Shown here one piece after another: positions 18,088 to 26,152 of a DNA stretch of 64,000 bases. The notes below the pieces were generated by a model. That model saw nothing but the letters and a program-made list of their open reading frames with translations. It searched no databases and had not been told where the DNA came from. The stretch's first letter is position 1. Every line of letters begins with the position of its first letter. This DNA is from AP-16 sp963755055 (GTDB taxonomy: Bacteria > Pseudomonadota > Alphaproteobacteria > Rhizobiales > Xanthobacteraceae). The DNA is taken from the NCBI GenBank assembly GCA_963755055.1, contig CAVWIS010000035.1, positions 1-64,000 of the forward strand. Reading direction: 5' to 3'. The translations under genes and the position numbers were made by a program.

Positions 18088-18249
18088 ATGGACACCATCG
18101 TGACCAAAGCGGACGAATACCGAGCTCGTGCGAAGGCATGCGAGCAGAAGGCTGAGGAAGCCCGTGACCCGCGGGGCATAAAGCAAAACGGCTTGACCGC
18201 CCAGACCTGGCGCCGTTTGGCCGAAATGGCCGAAAAGCACAACTGGTAA
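18088..18249 (+). CDS. Small helical protein (EYRARA family), member 1
   Basis: This 53-residue frame begins at ATG 18,088 with IVTKADEYRARAKACEQKAE. It continues ARDPRGIKQNGLTAQTWRRL and ends AEMAEKHNW. The EYRARA..CE.KAEE..D...K.....A..WRRLAEM pattern recurs at 18,397 and 23,230. Two amphipathic helices are likely. The function of this rhizobial orphan family is unknown. Confidence 0.6.
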   Translation: MDTIVTKADEYRARAKACEQKAEEARDPRGIKQNGLTAQTWRRLAEMAEKHNW

Positions 18250-18396
18250 GCGTCCGTCCGGGAGCCCTGGGCCAAAGCGTCGGTTCCGGCCCACGGCTGT
18301 GATTCAAGCCGGCTCAGGGAGCACCGCGTGCTCAGACTTGTGCATAGTTCCGCGTCGAACGTGGTGTAGTTCCGGTTGCCGTCCTATTCTTCGGCC

Positions 18397-18588
18397 ATGG
18401 CATATCCCGACATCGCCACCAGAGCCGAACAGTATCGAGCCCGCGCCGGGCAGTGCGACCGACAAGCTCTGCAGGCGGACAACACCCGAGGCAAGGAGAA
18501 CCACTACTTCCTCGCAAAGACCTGGCGACGTCTGGCGGACATGATCGAGGAACGAGCGGCGCTGATTCAGCGATACGAATCGCGGTAA
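18397..18588 (+). CDS. Small helical protein (EYRARA family), member 2
   Basis: This 63-residue frame starts at ATG 18,397: AYPDIATRAEQYRARAGQCD, then NHYFLAKTWRRLADMIEERA. It shares its pattern with the gene 150 bases upstream and lies in the same orientation, as a tandem duplicate would. It could be cotranscribed with the first copy. Confidence 0.6.
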   Translation: MAYPDIATRAEQYRARAGQCDRQALQADNTRGKENHYFLAKTWRRLADMIEERAALIQRYESR

Positions 18589-18619
18589 TCGAACCGGCCC
18601 TCCCGAGCAGCGCATCGAG

Positions 18620-18810
18620 CACCGCCGTCCGTTCATCGCTGGCGAGGGTACCGGAGGGGTGCGTTGTCGGCAAGCACGATCATCTTCCCGATGGGCCAGA
18701 GCGCGATCCCGGCCAGCTTGTTGCCCAAGCGAACGGGATGCCAATGATTGTGACCGCGAGGAGAGTTGCCGTGATAAGATGCCCCAGCCCCAGCCACCAG
18801 CCGGCGAGCA
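18620..18810 (-). pseudogene. YccF-domain membrane protein fragment
   Basis: The minus strand reads LAGWWLGLGHLITATLLAVT, then IIGIPFAWA, then after a shift NKLAGIALWPIGKMIV. This matches the YccF (DUF307) repeat IGIPFA.A..KLA...LWPFG. The rest of the gene is missing. Confidence 0.7.
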
Positions 18811-18819
18811 CCAACCGCA

Positions 18820-18933
18820 CAACTCAACCAAGCTCTGAACGATCATCGCGGTGAACTCGGCAAACTCAGTGTCGCCGGATTCCATGCGCTCTCGCACCAG
18901 TTCATTGATGTCACAATGAAGGCAGTCCGACAT
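18820..18933 (-). pseudogene. N-terminal fragment of a small conserved protein
   Basis: ATG 18,933 with GGAGACT upstream opens MSDCLHCDINELVRERMES, then GDTEFAEFTAMIVQSLVEL. I recall a rhizobial family beginning with .DC.HCDIN.LV.E.IESGD. After about 38 codons the frame runs into the YccF fragment, so the C-terminal half was replaced. Confidence 0.5.
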
Positions 18934-19117
18934 CACAGTCTCCGTTTTTTGGCGCAGCCCTGTCGCGATAGTCGGCGATCAACTTGCGAAGCTGCATTGG
19001 ATCTCTGAGACGCTTTGGGGAGCTATGCGGGAAACTGGGTCATGATGGAATGAGATAGGCGGCGTATCGAGGCGGGTGTCGAAGCCTGCCAGAACCTCTC
19101 AAGGAGAGCGATACGCC

Positions 19118-19400
19118 ATGAATGAGAATAGCAACATTATCCGCCTTCGTCAGCCCGACGAGATCGACGATCCACTGACGAATGTCCTGCGATCCGGTGC
19201 GCGGCAGCTTCTTGCGCAGGCTGTCGAGCTGGAGGCCGAGGTGTTTCTCGCGGCAATGAAGGACCTCAAGCTTGCGGACGGTCGCGACCGTCTTGTGCGG
19301 CACGGTCATGGACCCGAGCGCACCATCCAGACCGAAATCGGTCCGGTCGAGGTCGCCCGGGTGCAGGAGGATGCACGGGGCAAGCTCGATGTCGGTTTCG
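19118..19400 (+). mobile_element. IS256-family transposase N-terminal fragment
   Basis: ATG 19,118 after AAGGAGAGC opens IIRLRQPDEIDDPLTNVLRS, GARQLLAQAVELEAEVFL and LVRHGHGPERTIQTEIGPVE. This is the start of an IS256-type DDE transposase. The family sequence is lost soon after VEVARV, near 19,370. The catalytic residues are absent. Confidence 0.85.
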
Positions 19401-19570
19401 AGGATGCAGGCGAGCAGCAGCTCAAGAACATCGCCCGAACAGCGCGGCCTTCTTCCCGGCAATTCGCGACGGCGAACGTCGTCCATTCGCTGGCAAATCT
19501 AGGCTGGCTAGCAGTTCGATCAGCACGCATGCCCCCGTGGTCTACCCTATCATTCGCTTCGCTCATGTAG

Positions 19571-19640
19571 TATCTTTCTAGGTGTATTTAAGCCATATGT
19601 ATATTGAAAATATATATATAAATATATATAGATAATACTA
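19571..19640. other. A/T-rich tract
   Basis: About 70 bases contain runs of TATATATATA and AATATATATA, far more A/T rich than the region as a whole. The tract follows the IS256 remnant and lies about 130 bases before the small membrane-protein gene. It could be a promoter zone or recombination scar. Confidence 0.4.
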
Positions 19641-19769
19641 GACCTACTGCCAAGCGGTCCCGGTCGAGTCTCCCCTCTCACGAAGCGAGATGCTTCGAAG
19701 CGTCTCCCTTTGCGACGTTACCCGTGCTAAGCTCTACAACGTCTACATTCGACTCGGAGAACCCACCTC

Positions 19770-20012
19770 TTGGCCATCTTTGTTTGGTGGATCGAGACCT
19801 TGGAGGCCCTAGTAAAGATTTTGGGGGCCGCCATGGTCGAGATTCTTTTCTTTATTGCCGCGTGTGTTATGGCCCGTCAATCCTTTGGTGCTTTTCGCTC
19901 TGCATTTAAGGGCACAGAGCCAGGAGAGTCGGCAACAAGCAATGTCATTTGGGGTCTAATGAGCGGCGCAATCTCGTTGACCTGCTTTTGGCTATGTGTT
20001 TTTGTTGTCTAA
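19770..20012 (+). CDS. Small membrane protein, hypothetical
   Basis: This 80-residue frame uses TTG 19,770 as its first start. A hydrophobic segment spans about residues 13-33 (ILGAAMVEILFFIAACVMAR) and another covers the C-terminus (LMSGAISLTCFWLCVFVV). The polar loop between has ESATSNVIWG. I do not recognise the family; an ATG at 19,833 would drop the first 21 residues. Confidence 0.45.
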   Translation: MAIFVWWIETLEALVKILGAAMVEILFFIAACVMARQSFGAFRSAFKGTEPGESATSNVIWGLMSGAISLTCFWLCVFVV

Positions 20013-20106
20013 TAAGACTGAGGTAGATAGCCGCGGGCAACTTCCCGGATTTTTGTTAATGCGAGAATCGCTTTATAAATGATCGATAGATACGGGAGGC
20101 GTGCAC

Positions 20107-20427
20107 ATGAGCGACGTCGTTTGGCTTTCGCGTGCCTGCGAGCTTGTGGGCCGCTTCCTGTACCATTTCTCGCGTGTCGAGATGCAGTTGAATGAGGCAA
20201 TCATTAAACTGTTCAAACTCGATCCTGAGGCAGGGGCCATCATCACGGCGAACATAGAGTTCTTTAAGAAGCTGTACATTGTGCAATGTGCCGTAAGTTA
20301 TCAAGAATCAAAATCCACAAGTCCTATCGCAAACGTCGAAAAGATATTTAATCGGATAGCCAGTGAAAACCAAGCCCGCCAAATTGTTGCCCATAGCGCG
20401 TTCGAGGATCTTGAGAACTATCTGTAG
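20107..20427 (+). pseudogene. HEPN-like hypothetical protein, probably C-terminally truncated
   Basis: ATG 20,107 with GGGAGGCG upstream gives 106 residues: MSDVVWLSRACELVGRFLYH, SRVEMQLNEAIIKLFKLD, and ENQARQIVAHSAFEDLENYL. Helical content and the R-QIVA-H pattern (Rx4H) resemble HEPN RNase-type proteins. From memory, alphaproteobacterial relatives of this layout run on for another 70-90 residues after AHS.FE. HEPN RNases often act in defence or toxin systems. The HEPN assignment is an inference from one motif. Confidence 0.45.
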
Positions 20428-20757
20428 CAACTCGCCTTCCAATCTTTGAAGGGTCGTGTAGTGATCCTGAAATTGTTCTTCGTTCCAGGGTGGTTAAGTT
20501 CAAGCGGACAACAGCGAAAAAAGAATTGAAAATTGACCACGCGCCGAAATGGAGCGGATCAGTTGGATGGACGCGCGCAATTGGATCAACGCAAACCCTC
20601 GTTTAGCGCCACATTTGCAGCCCTTCCATGATGCCGGGTGGTTAGTTCAGAGGTCGCCTAGCCCTCCACATGAGCTATGGGAACAGTCGCTCGACCCCAA
20701 GAAGTCCCCGAGCGAGCCCCCGGCAGGATGATAGGCCAAGCTCGCCAGGAGTCTCGT

Positions 20758-20912
20758 GGTGCATCGGATCGCGGCCAGGGTGTGTGCCTGTTCGCCAAGC
20801 GGCTGGAGCGCGGGCGCTTCGTCTGGCCGTTTTCCGGCGATGGGGTGGTGACCATCTCGGCTGCACAACTCGGCTATTTGCTGTAAGGCATCGACCGGCG
20901 GCTGCCGCAGCC
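20758..20912 (+). mobile_element. IS66-type tnpB fragment 2
   Basis: The frame reads GQGVCLFAKRLERGRFVWPF, then VTISAAQLGYLL, a premature stop, and GIDRRLPQP. It is the same TnpB region as at 2285-2420. It adjoins the IS21 remnant at about 20,912. Confidence 0.75.
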
Positions 20913-21256
20913 GGCAGCGGCGAACAGCCGGGCGTCCAGAGACGCGTCGGTGACATCGTCCGGCAATGGCCGGGTCAGGCCCGCTTCCTCGGACCGGCGG
21001 ACCGTCAATCGCACTGTCGAGGGCGCTGCCCCGACCCGCCGCGCAATCTCGCGGCTCGGCATCCCGGCACATGGCGCATCGCAACCCTCTCCGTCGGCAT
21101 CCAAGGTCCCCCTTCGCAAAGCCGAAAGGACGGACCTATGGGAGCCAGAAGAGGCCTCGTCACCCGGGCGACATCATCCCGGAATCGCGGGCGAGATCGT
21201 CTCGGAATGGCCGGGCGACATCAAATCCGAGTGGTGGGCGAGTAGCGTTCCTTCCG
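20912..21256 (-). mobile_element. IS21-family istA 5' end and element terminus (copy A)
   Basis: The minus strand encodes GMPSREIARRVGAAPSTVRL followed by TVRRSEEAG, the helix-turn-helix start of IstA. Upstream lie repeated GGGCGACATCA motifs, the multiple terminal repeats of IS21 elements. About 30 bases present in copy B (33,620-33,933) are deleted here, removing the normal IstA start. Confidence 0.8.
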
Positions 21257-21528
21257 GTTCCGGGTCTTTGTGCCTCTGCTTGACTGTGCCGGTTCCTCGC
21301 CAGATATGCGGACCTTCTGCGCTGGCAATCCGATCCACCTGCCAGGCGGCCCCTGGCGCTCATCCTATCGAACCTAAGTGACGTATGCAGCGACATATGG
21401 GGGTGGTCACGCCACGACAGACGTGGATGCCTTCGTGCTCCTTGTCATGAAACCGTGGTGTCCCATTCGCCTTGTCAATCCGGTTTCTGGGAAGCGCCGA
21501 CGCATCCGCGTGGGCAGAGGAGAAAGTC

Positions 21529-21924
21529 ATGGGTTTCGACCATCGAGGCAAGCCAAGTCCTTCGGTTGGCCAGAACCCGTCCCCGCGTGAGCCGGAACTC
21601 GGCAAGGACAGTAATGACCCCAGGAAGGCGAAAACCCGGAGGCTCACCCGTGGAACGCTCGTGAACGGAAGCAGAAACACGGATAGGTCCGTCCGGGATG
21701 ACCGAGGCTTGCCAGATGCCCCTATCCCGGCCGACCCGGTGTTCACCCAGCTGTTCGCGGACCTCCGACTGGCGCAACGTGCGCACACCGTCATCCCTGA
21801 GAGCAAACAGGTTGTGGACAAATTCGAGCGCCAAGCCTGGCGCTACCTCGTCGCCTATCTGCTCTCGTTGAAAAGCCCGTTCGACCGGGAGAGGCACAGC
21901 CCGTTCGACCGATCCGAAGACTAG
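21529..21924 (+). CDS. Hypothetical protein
   Basis: This 131-residue frame starts at ATG 21,529 after GAGGAGAAAG. The N-terminal 75 residues are polar and probably disordered (GKPSPSVGQNPSPREPELGK). The rest is helical: FTQLFADLRLAQRAHTVIPE, then KQVVDKFERQAWRYLVAYLL. It ends SPFDRERHSPFDRSED, a short internal repeat (SPFDR twice). I do not recognise it. Confidence 0.5.
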   Translation: MGFDHRGKPSPSVGQNPSPREPELGKDSNDPRKAKTRRLTRGTLVNGSRNTDRSVRDDRGLPDAPIPADPVFTQLFADLRLAQRAHTVIPESKQVVDKFERQAWRYLVAYLLSLKSPFDRERHSPFDRSED

Positions 21925-21954
21925 CCAAGCAGTTCAAGCGCGCGGACCACAGCC

Positions 21955-22095
21955 TGTGCAAGCACCTATCTGCGGCGTGTCATCCGCGACATCGGCCGCA
22001 AAACCGTTCGCAACAAAGGGCTGCGGCCAGCCTTCGTCCGCCCGCTGTACCTGGCCGGCCAAGTGCCCGCCCAGGATCGCCAGTCACATGATGGC
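21955..22095 (+). mobile_element. IS5/IS1182-type transposase fragment
   Basis: The frame reads STYLRRVIRDIGRKTVRNKG, then RPAFVRPLYLAGQVPAQDRQ. This resembles the TYLGRVIRDI.RKI...... block of IS5-group transposases. Forty-odd codons remain; the catalytic core is gone. Confidence 0.45.
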
Positions 22096-22155
22096 TGGAC
22101 GCGCGCCGGAAGGCGGTGAGGGCCTGCTTGGTCGCCTGTTGAGCCGGGCGAGCAC

Positions 22156-22737
22156 TTACTTGATCTCCCCCCACTCGCCGCGGTGCGCGATGCCCAGGGC
22201 GCCAAGCACGTGCTCGACGATGGGCAGCATATCCACGACGAACAAGATGCCGGCGCCGCCGGTCCTGGCAAGCAGGTGCTCGACGGTCTCGTCCATCTTC
22301 AATTGGACAAAGCCGTCGCCGAAATGCTCGCCCTTGCGAGGTGTGAGAAAGCCGATGAACTGGAAGCTCCGGTTGCCACAGATCAGCGCATTGAAACTGC
22401 CGCGGATAAGGACGTCGACCTGCGGCGGCGCATCGAGGCCGCCGCTGAAGAACACCGCGCGGCGGGTCTCAATCCCGCTCTCTGCCAGCGTTACAACAAG
22501 CCGCACGACGCACAGATCAAGCAAGGTGTAACCCGTCGCGTCGCCTTTGCCGCGGTATCCGTCTCGACGCTTCGAGCCGCGCGTGGTGCCGCCAAGCAAG
22601 TTAAACCTGCGGCGCCATGAGAACAGGGTCATCAGTTCGCACCCGGCCACTCGCGCCGCCTGAGCGGAGCCAAAACACGGGTCTAGAACCGAGAAAGCGG
22701 TGGGCTGGGTCTGCACGGTGGCGGGTGGTATGGTCAT
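22156..22737 (-). CDS. MerR-like helix-turn-helix protein
   Basis: ATG 22,737 lies 9 bases after GGAGGT and opens 193 residues. Residues 25-70 look like a MerR-type winged helix (AARVAGCELMTLFSWRRRFN..). The segment GYTLLDLCVVRLVVTLAESG fits the second helix pair. The C-terminal half (ALICGNRSFQFIGFL, VQLKMDETVEHLLAR, VDMLPIVEHVLGALG) could be an effector or dimer domain. No divergent target gene is evident. The MerR call is moderate. Confidence 0.5.
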   Translation of the reverse strand: MTIPPATVQTQPTAFSVLDPCFGSAQAARVAGCELMTLFSWRRRFNLLGGTTRGSKRRDGYRGKGDATGYTLLDLCVVRLVVTLAESGIETRRAVFFSGGLDAPPQVDVLIRGSFNALICGNRSFQFIGFLTPRKGEHFGDGFVQLKMDETVEHLLARTGGAGILFVVDMLPIVEHVLGALGIAHRGEWGEIK

Positions 22738-23229
22738 TGTGCCCAAACCTCCAATGACCTTAACGACTGTTAAATTATCGTATTACGACAATTCATCATG
22801 ATATGCATACGGTTTGACGTCAAGGCCCCTGATTAGCGAGGGTGAGACTTTTTACCGCTGCATCCACTGCTGCGGACCACGGTCGGCGTCGGCGCCACTG
22901 GCGTGTTGCGAAGCTCGTCCACGCGAGAAGCCGATGCGCTTCATCGGGCGGCAGCATTCGCGGTCGCATCGGCCAGTGCTTCGTCTGAATACAGTTTGTG
23001 ACCATCAGAAAATTCAGCGGCGCTTTTCGCTCAGATCGTTAATGACGGCGACCGTTCGCGCCTCAAGCAGGGTACCAGTTCTCGGGGTCAGGACTGCAAG
23101 CGATCCGTCCCGTTGACGATATGTAACCAGAACAGTGATTACATTTGCATGCGCACTTTAGACGTTGAGCGCCTCAAGCTCGCCTCTTTGTGCAGTGGGC
23201 CGCCTGGCTACAGCATCTAAAAAAGGTTC
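22738..23229. other. No intact gene; one open minus-strand frame
   Basis: The part just after 22,737 is A/T rich (TTAAATTATCGTATTACGAC) and is a likely promoter for the MerR-like gene. A minus-strand frame at 23,014-23,145 reads VITVLVTYRQRDGSLAVLTP and on to VAVINDLSEKRR but has no start codon. Confidence 0.35.
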
Positions 23230-23409
23230 TTACCATCTATACCGTTCGGCCATTTCTGCTAAGCGGCGCAAAATTTGGGCTGTTGCAGCATATTGTTCTT
23301 TGGCATATTTATCGAGACACTCCTGCGCCTTCTGTTCACAATCAGTCGCGCGACTCCGGTACTCTTCCGCCTTAGACACCATTGCCTTGTCCTCAACACT
23401 CTGGTTCAT
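23230..23409 (-). CDS. Small helical protein (EYRSRA family), member 3
   Basis: ATG 23,409 opens 59 codons: MVSKAEEYRSRATDCEQKAQ, then EQYAATAQILRRLAEMAERY and RW. It lines up well with the products at 18,088 and 18,397 (EEYR.RA..CEQKA...D...K......A...RRLAEMAE) although it lies 5 kb away on the other strand. Confidence 0.6.
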   Translation of the reverse strand: MNQSVEDKAMVSKAEEYRSRATDCEQKAQECLDKYAKEQYAATAQILRRLAEMAERYRW

Positions 23410-23651
23410 TACACACTCGCTGCGCGGCTGCCCCTTTTTAAGCTAATGATCGGTTTCGATTTGGCGACAATGTCGTAAAATGAAGGTCTATCGAATTTGT
23501 ACAACTAATATGTTATGTTGTTGCTTTACTGGTCTGATCATAAAGTTAGATCTTCCCTGTGGAAGATGCGAGGCGCGAATAAAAGCAATGGAGTTGTGAC
23601 GGCTCGCACAGTTGTAGAGCACTTAAGACGGTTAACCCCAAGTGCCTTGTT

Positions 23652-23906
23652 TCAGCGGTCTATGTTTTCGTCGATGGGATTGTGCATTTTTCTAATCTTA
23701 GCGGCCTCGTTTTCGTAGTACCTAGCCAGCGAGAAAAGGTAAGCGGCAATATCTCGTCTGTTCGCCGTTCTGGCTTGCCTCCGGCAGATTGCAGCCTGAC
23801 GCGCGCATTCGTCAGCCATCCTGGCTTTTCTCGCCCTCTCCAGCTCGTCCGAGCCGTCGGAGGCGTTGGTATCTGCAACGTCTGACAATGCGGTCATAGC
23901 GCTCAT
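23652..23906 (-). CDS. Small helical protein, hypothetical
   Basis: This 84-residue protein starts at ATG 23,906, overlapping the stop of the lipoprotein gene upstream by ATGA, so the two are probably translated as a pair. It contains ECARQAAICRRQARTANRRD and IAAYLFSLARYYENEAAKIR, two basic amphipathic helices. It belongs with the small helical proteins of this element in style, not in clear sequence. Confidence 0.6.
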   Translation of the reverse strand: MSAMTALSDVADTNASDGSDELERARKARMADECARQAAICRRQARTANRRDIAAYLFSLARYYENEAAKIRKMHNPIDENIDR

Positions 23907-24172
23907 GATGGGGCCTTTGTTCGATAGATGTATTGGAACTGATCCCAACCGCTGCGCACGAATGTGCAGTCAAATGTGTGCTTGGATTTGCCATCGTAGC
24001 GTTTCCAGTTTGCGCGCTCTGGTCCCTCGGGAAAATCCCTGTATTGACCAACAAAGACTCCATTGATGTACCGATATTCGTACCGGCCAAGGTTCGGATG
24101 GTCGGAGTCCGAGCATGCGCTGACGAGTAACGAGCCCCCAACGGTGAGAATCCAAAACAACCGAACGCGCAT
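23903..24172 (-). CDS. Small lipoprotein, hypothetical
   Basis: This 89-residue product starts at ATG 24,172 with TTGGAG nine bases upstream. MRVRLFWILTVGGSLLVSAC is a lipoprotein signal (LVSAC), so Cys20 would be lipidated. The mature part is aromatic and short (YEYRYINGVFVGQYRDFPEG, SGWDQFQYIYRTKAPS). It probably sits in the outer membrane or periplasm. Confidence 0.7.
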   Translation of the reverse strand: MRVRLFWILTVGGSLLVSACSDSDHPNLGRYEYRYINGVFVGQYRDFPEGPERANWKRYDGKSKHTFDCTFVRSGWDQFQYIYRTKAPS

Positions 24173-24198
24173 CTTGAAGGCTCCAAGGCGCTGTCCCC

Positions 24199-24477
24199 TT
24201 ACCCGGTTTGGGCACGTTTGGCATCTGGCCGAAACCGAAAACCGGCTTGGTCTTCCTGGCGCCAGACCATCTCACAATGCCTGCGGACGTGGGCATTCCT
24301 CGAAAGGCACAAATCCACGTGATTAGGCAGTTCATCAGCCGTCTCGATATTGAGACGCACTCCGGTCTGGGAAATGTCTTCCAGTGAGCAGGGGCACAGC
24401 GGCCACCCGTCGGTCGTGTAGAGGAACCCACGGACGTCGATCTTGCGACGTGGGCTTTTGCGAGTTTCCTTGGCCAT
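24199..24477 (-). CDS. PilZ-domain protein
   Basis: This 92-residue protein is almost all PilZ domain. The opening RKSPRRKIDVRGFLYT supplies the RxxxR motif, and LEDISQTGVRLNIE gives the D/N-x-S-xx-G motif. PilZ proteins bind cyclic di-GMP; both parts of the binding site seem present. The end has HVDLCLSRNAHVRRHCEMVW. It lies just upstream of, and in the same orientation as, the lipoprotein gene (26 bases apart) and may be cotranscribed with it. Confidence 0.8.
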   Translation of the reverse strand: MAKETRKSPRRKIDVRGFLYTTDGWPLCPCSLEDISQTGVRLNIETADELPNHVDLCLSRNAHVRRHCEMVWRQEDQAGFRFRPDAKRAQTG

Positions 24478-24623
24478 GCCCGGCGTCCTTGCCGGCGAGT
24501 GGTCTTCAGCCGGCCGCTCTGGGATGGCGCCATTATCCGGTGAATTGCTTACGCAATTATTACGGCATTAACTATTTTCAGTTGAAATAGGGCGACTCGC
24601 ACGCAAGGTACGATGGGTGCTCC

Positions 24624-24794
24624 ATGAGCTTTGTCCGCGTGACTAGCGTCGCGGTTGTGCTCGTTGCGCTGTACCTCTGCGATCAGGCATTTTTTCGCGG
24701 CTACTGGTCCGCCCAGGCAGCTTCAGCCGGGGTTAGCTTTGGGACCGAGGTTCGCCAGCAGGTTCGGAATCTCCTTAGCCCACTACGGATGTGA
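24624..24794 (+). CDS. 56-residue membrane-anchored peptide
   Basis: ATG 24,624 opens MSFVRVTSVAVVLVALYLCD followed by QAFFRGYWSAQAA and a basic end QQVRNLLSPLRM. One N-terminal membrane helix with a soluble tail fits a recurring rhizobial small-protein class with .ALY..DQ..F.G.Y.. and an R-rich end, as I recall it. The ribosome-binding site is weak. Confidence 0.45.
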   Translation: MSFVRVTSVAVVLVALYLCDQAFFRGYWSAQAASAGVSFGTEVRQQVRNLLSPLRM

Positions 24795-25093
24795 GCGCCG
24801 AGCCCTGGCCGCAGCGGAAAAGGCGCTGCCTCGGCAGTAGGCTTAGCAGCTCCAGCTCGTCGAGCGGCACCGCGGGATGCAGCGTGTCGTTACTTGAGCT
24901 TGCACCCAGTCGTCGAAGTGGTCCTCTCGAACGAAGCGCACGACTCAGCTACAATGAGTAAGTTCTCCTCGGGTTGAGGCGTTTACCTCTGGAATTGGCA
25001 TCGCCACGGTTGGAAATGTGGGTTGCGTATTCCAGATTTGGACGTTTTGTGGTAACGGCGCCTACTACTCGACATCGTCTGGAGGAAAATTGG

Positions 25094-25276
25094 ATGGTTA
25101 AGAAGGCTAAACTGGCGAAACGTGCCACCTGGACAAAAGAGCATGTTAGCGAATTGAAGGCGCATTCACGCGCGAAGACCCCGGTGGCGAAGGTGGCAAA
25201 AGCATTAAAGAGATCGGAAGGGGCAATCCGGCAGAAGGCCATGTCTCTTAGCGTACCTGTTGGTCATCGCCGATAG
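25094..25276 (+). CDS. SANT/Myb-like small DNA-binding protein (copy 2)
   Basis: This 60-residue product starts at ATG 25,094 after GAGGAAAA. ATWTKEHVSELKAHSRAKTP, then VAKALKRSEGAIRQKA and PVGHRR, closely matches the protein at 4556 (about two thirds identity by eye). The shared spacing and the same kind of leader suggest duplication in the element. Confidence 0.7.
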   Translation: MVKKAKLAKRATWTKEHVSELKAHSRAKTPVAKVAKALKRSEGAIRQKAMSLSVPVGHRR

Positions 25277-25484
25277 CGTTAGCGGCCAATTGTGCGCCTC
25301 ATCGCCCTTGCTTTGCTGGACGCGGTTGACCGCCGTTGAGACTGTGACGTGGCGTGTGAGCGGCCGACTCAATCCAGTGTTCACCAATGCCTCTCTAAGG
25401 CAATCGTGGCGCGGCAAGGCATAGCCGACCGGCCTCAGGGCGTGTGGGGCATCGCCTGGGCCTCCATAACCCTGGGAGCTTAAG

Positions 25485-25679
25485 ATGGCAGATGAGGTGA
25501 TCGAGCAGATGCGCCAGGCGGTGCAGTTGTTGCAGGAGGTCGACCAGGCCGGAATGACACCGGCCCAGCGCCTGCTTTGCGACCAGATGCACGCGCTGGC
25601 ACAAGCAATCTACGAAAACTATAGTGACCTGGACCAGCGGCTTCGTCTGGCCGAGCAAGCACTGGGCAGAGGCACATAG
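25485..25679 (+). CDS. Small helical protein, hypothetical
   Basis: This 64-residue product starts at ATG 25,485 after GGGAGC. It is acidic and strongly helical: EVIEQMRQAVQLLQEVDQAG, LLCDQMHALAQAIYENYSDL and DQRLRLAEQALG. Heptad-like spacing suggests a coiled coil. I do not recognise it. Confidence 0.5.
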   Translation: MADEVIEQMRQAVQLLQEVDQAGMTPAQRLLCDQMHALAQAIYENYSDLDQRLRLAEQALGRGT

Positions 25680-25858
25680 GCGGTCCGTACGGCGATAGCG
25701 TTGCTGCCGCTGTGACGTTTTTTTCTCACGCTTCGCGTGTGGCGGTCCGGCCAGAACCGGCCCGGCGGGCTGACGTACTGCCCTTCGGCTGGCCGGCGTA
25801 AACCGGTCGCCTTGACACCGGGCTCAGCAGTTAGCCTGGGTTCTGAGGGTGGTCCGAG

Positions 25859-26077
25859 ATGGCAGACGATCCCAAGCCAGCAGCCTCGCCAAAACGAACT
25901 GACTCTGCAATCAAAGTAGAATCGTATTTTCCGATCAGTTTGACCGACCTCGATCTGTCGAGTGTGGTTGGGGGAGCAATTTATATGAACTGGGACGGCA
26001 TAGCGGGCTCAGTAACTGCCAAAGGGAGTGACGCCCCAAGTACAGTTGCCGCAAGTACGGTAATGTGTTGCTGGTGA
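25859..26077 (+). pseudogene. Double-glycine-like N-terminus joined to an Hcp-like start
   Basis: ATG 25,859 opens 72 residues. VESYFPISLTDLDLSSVVGG could be a double-glycine leader. The next part, AIYMNWDGIAGSVTAKGS, resembles the start of Hcp-type type VI secretion tube proteins (IYM..DGI.G..T..GH..WI). The Hcp fold is then lost and the frame ends in Ser/Thr-rich sequence and MCCW. It may be a truncated Hcp-like protein, or a short peptide with chance similarity. Confidence 0.4.
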
Positions 26078-26152
26078 GGAGGCGCGTCCCCGCAGGGTCG
26101 CCCATCTGGGGAGGTCGCGCCGCTTCGACACGATCCCCTCGCGGCCCAGGAC

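Noticed and set aside
20549..20731. Sixty-residue frame before the IS66 fragment
   Set aside because: No ribosome-binding site, no known motif, and the end overlaps the IS66 remnant, so I did not list it as a gene.
25859..26077. Type VI secretion locus
   Set aside because: Only a short Hcp-like start is seen; no other T6SS gene occurs in the window.
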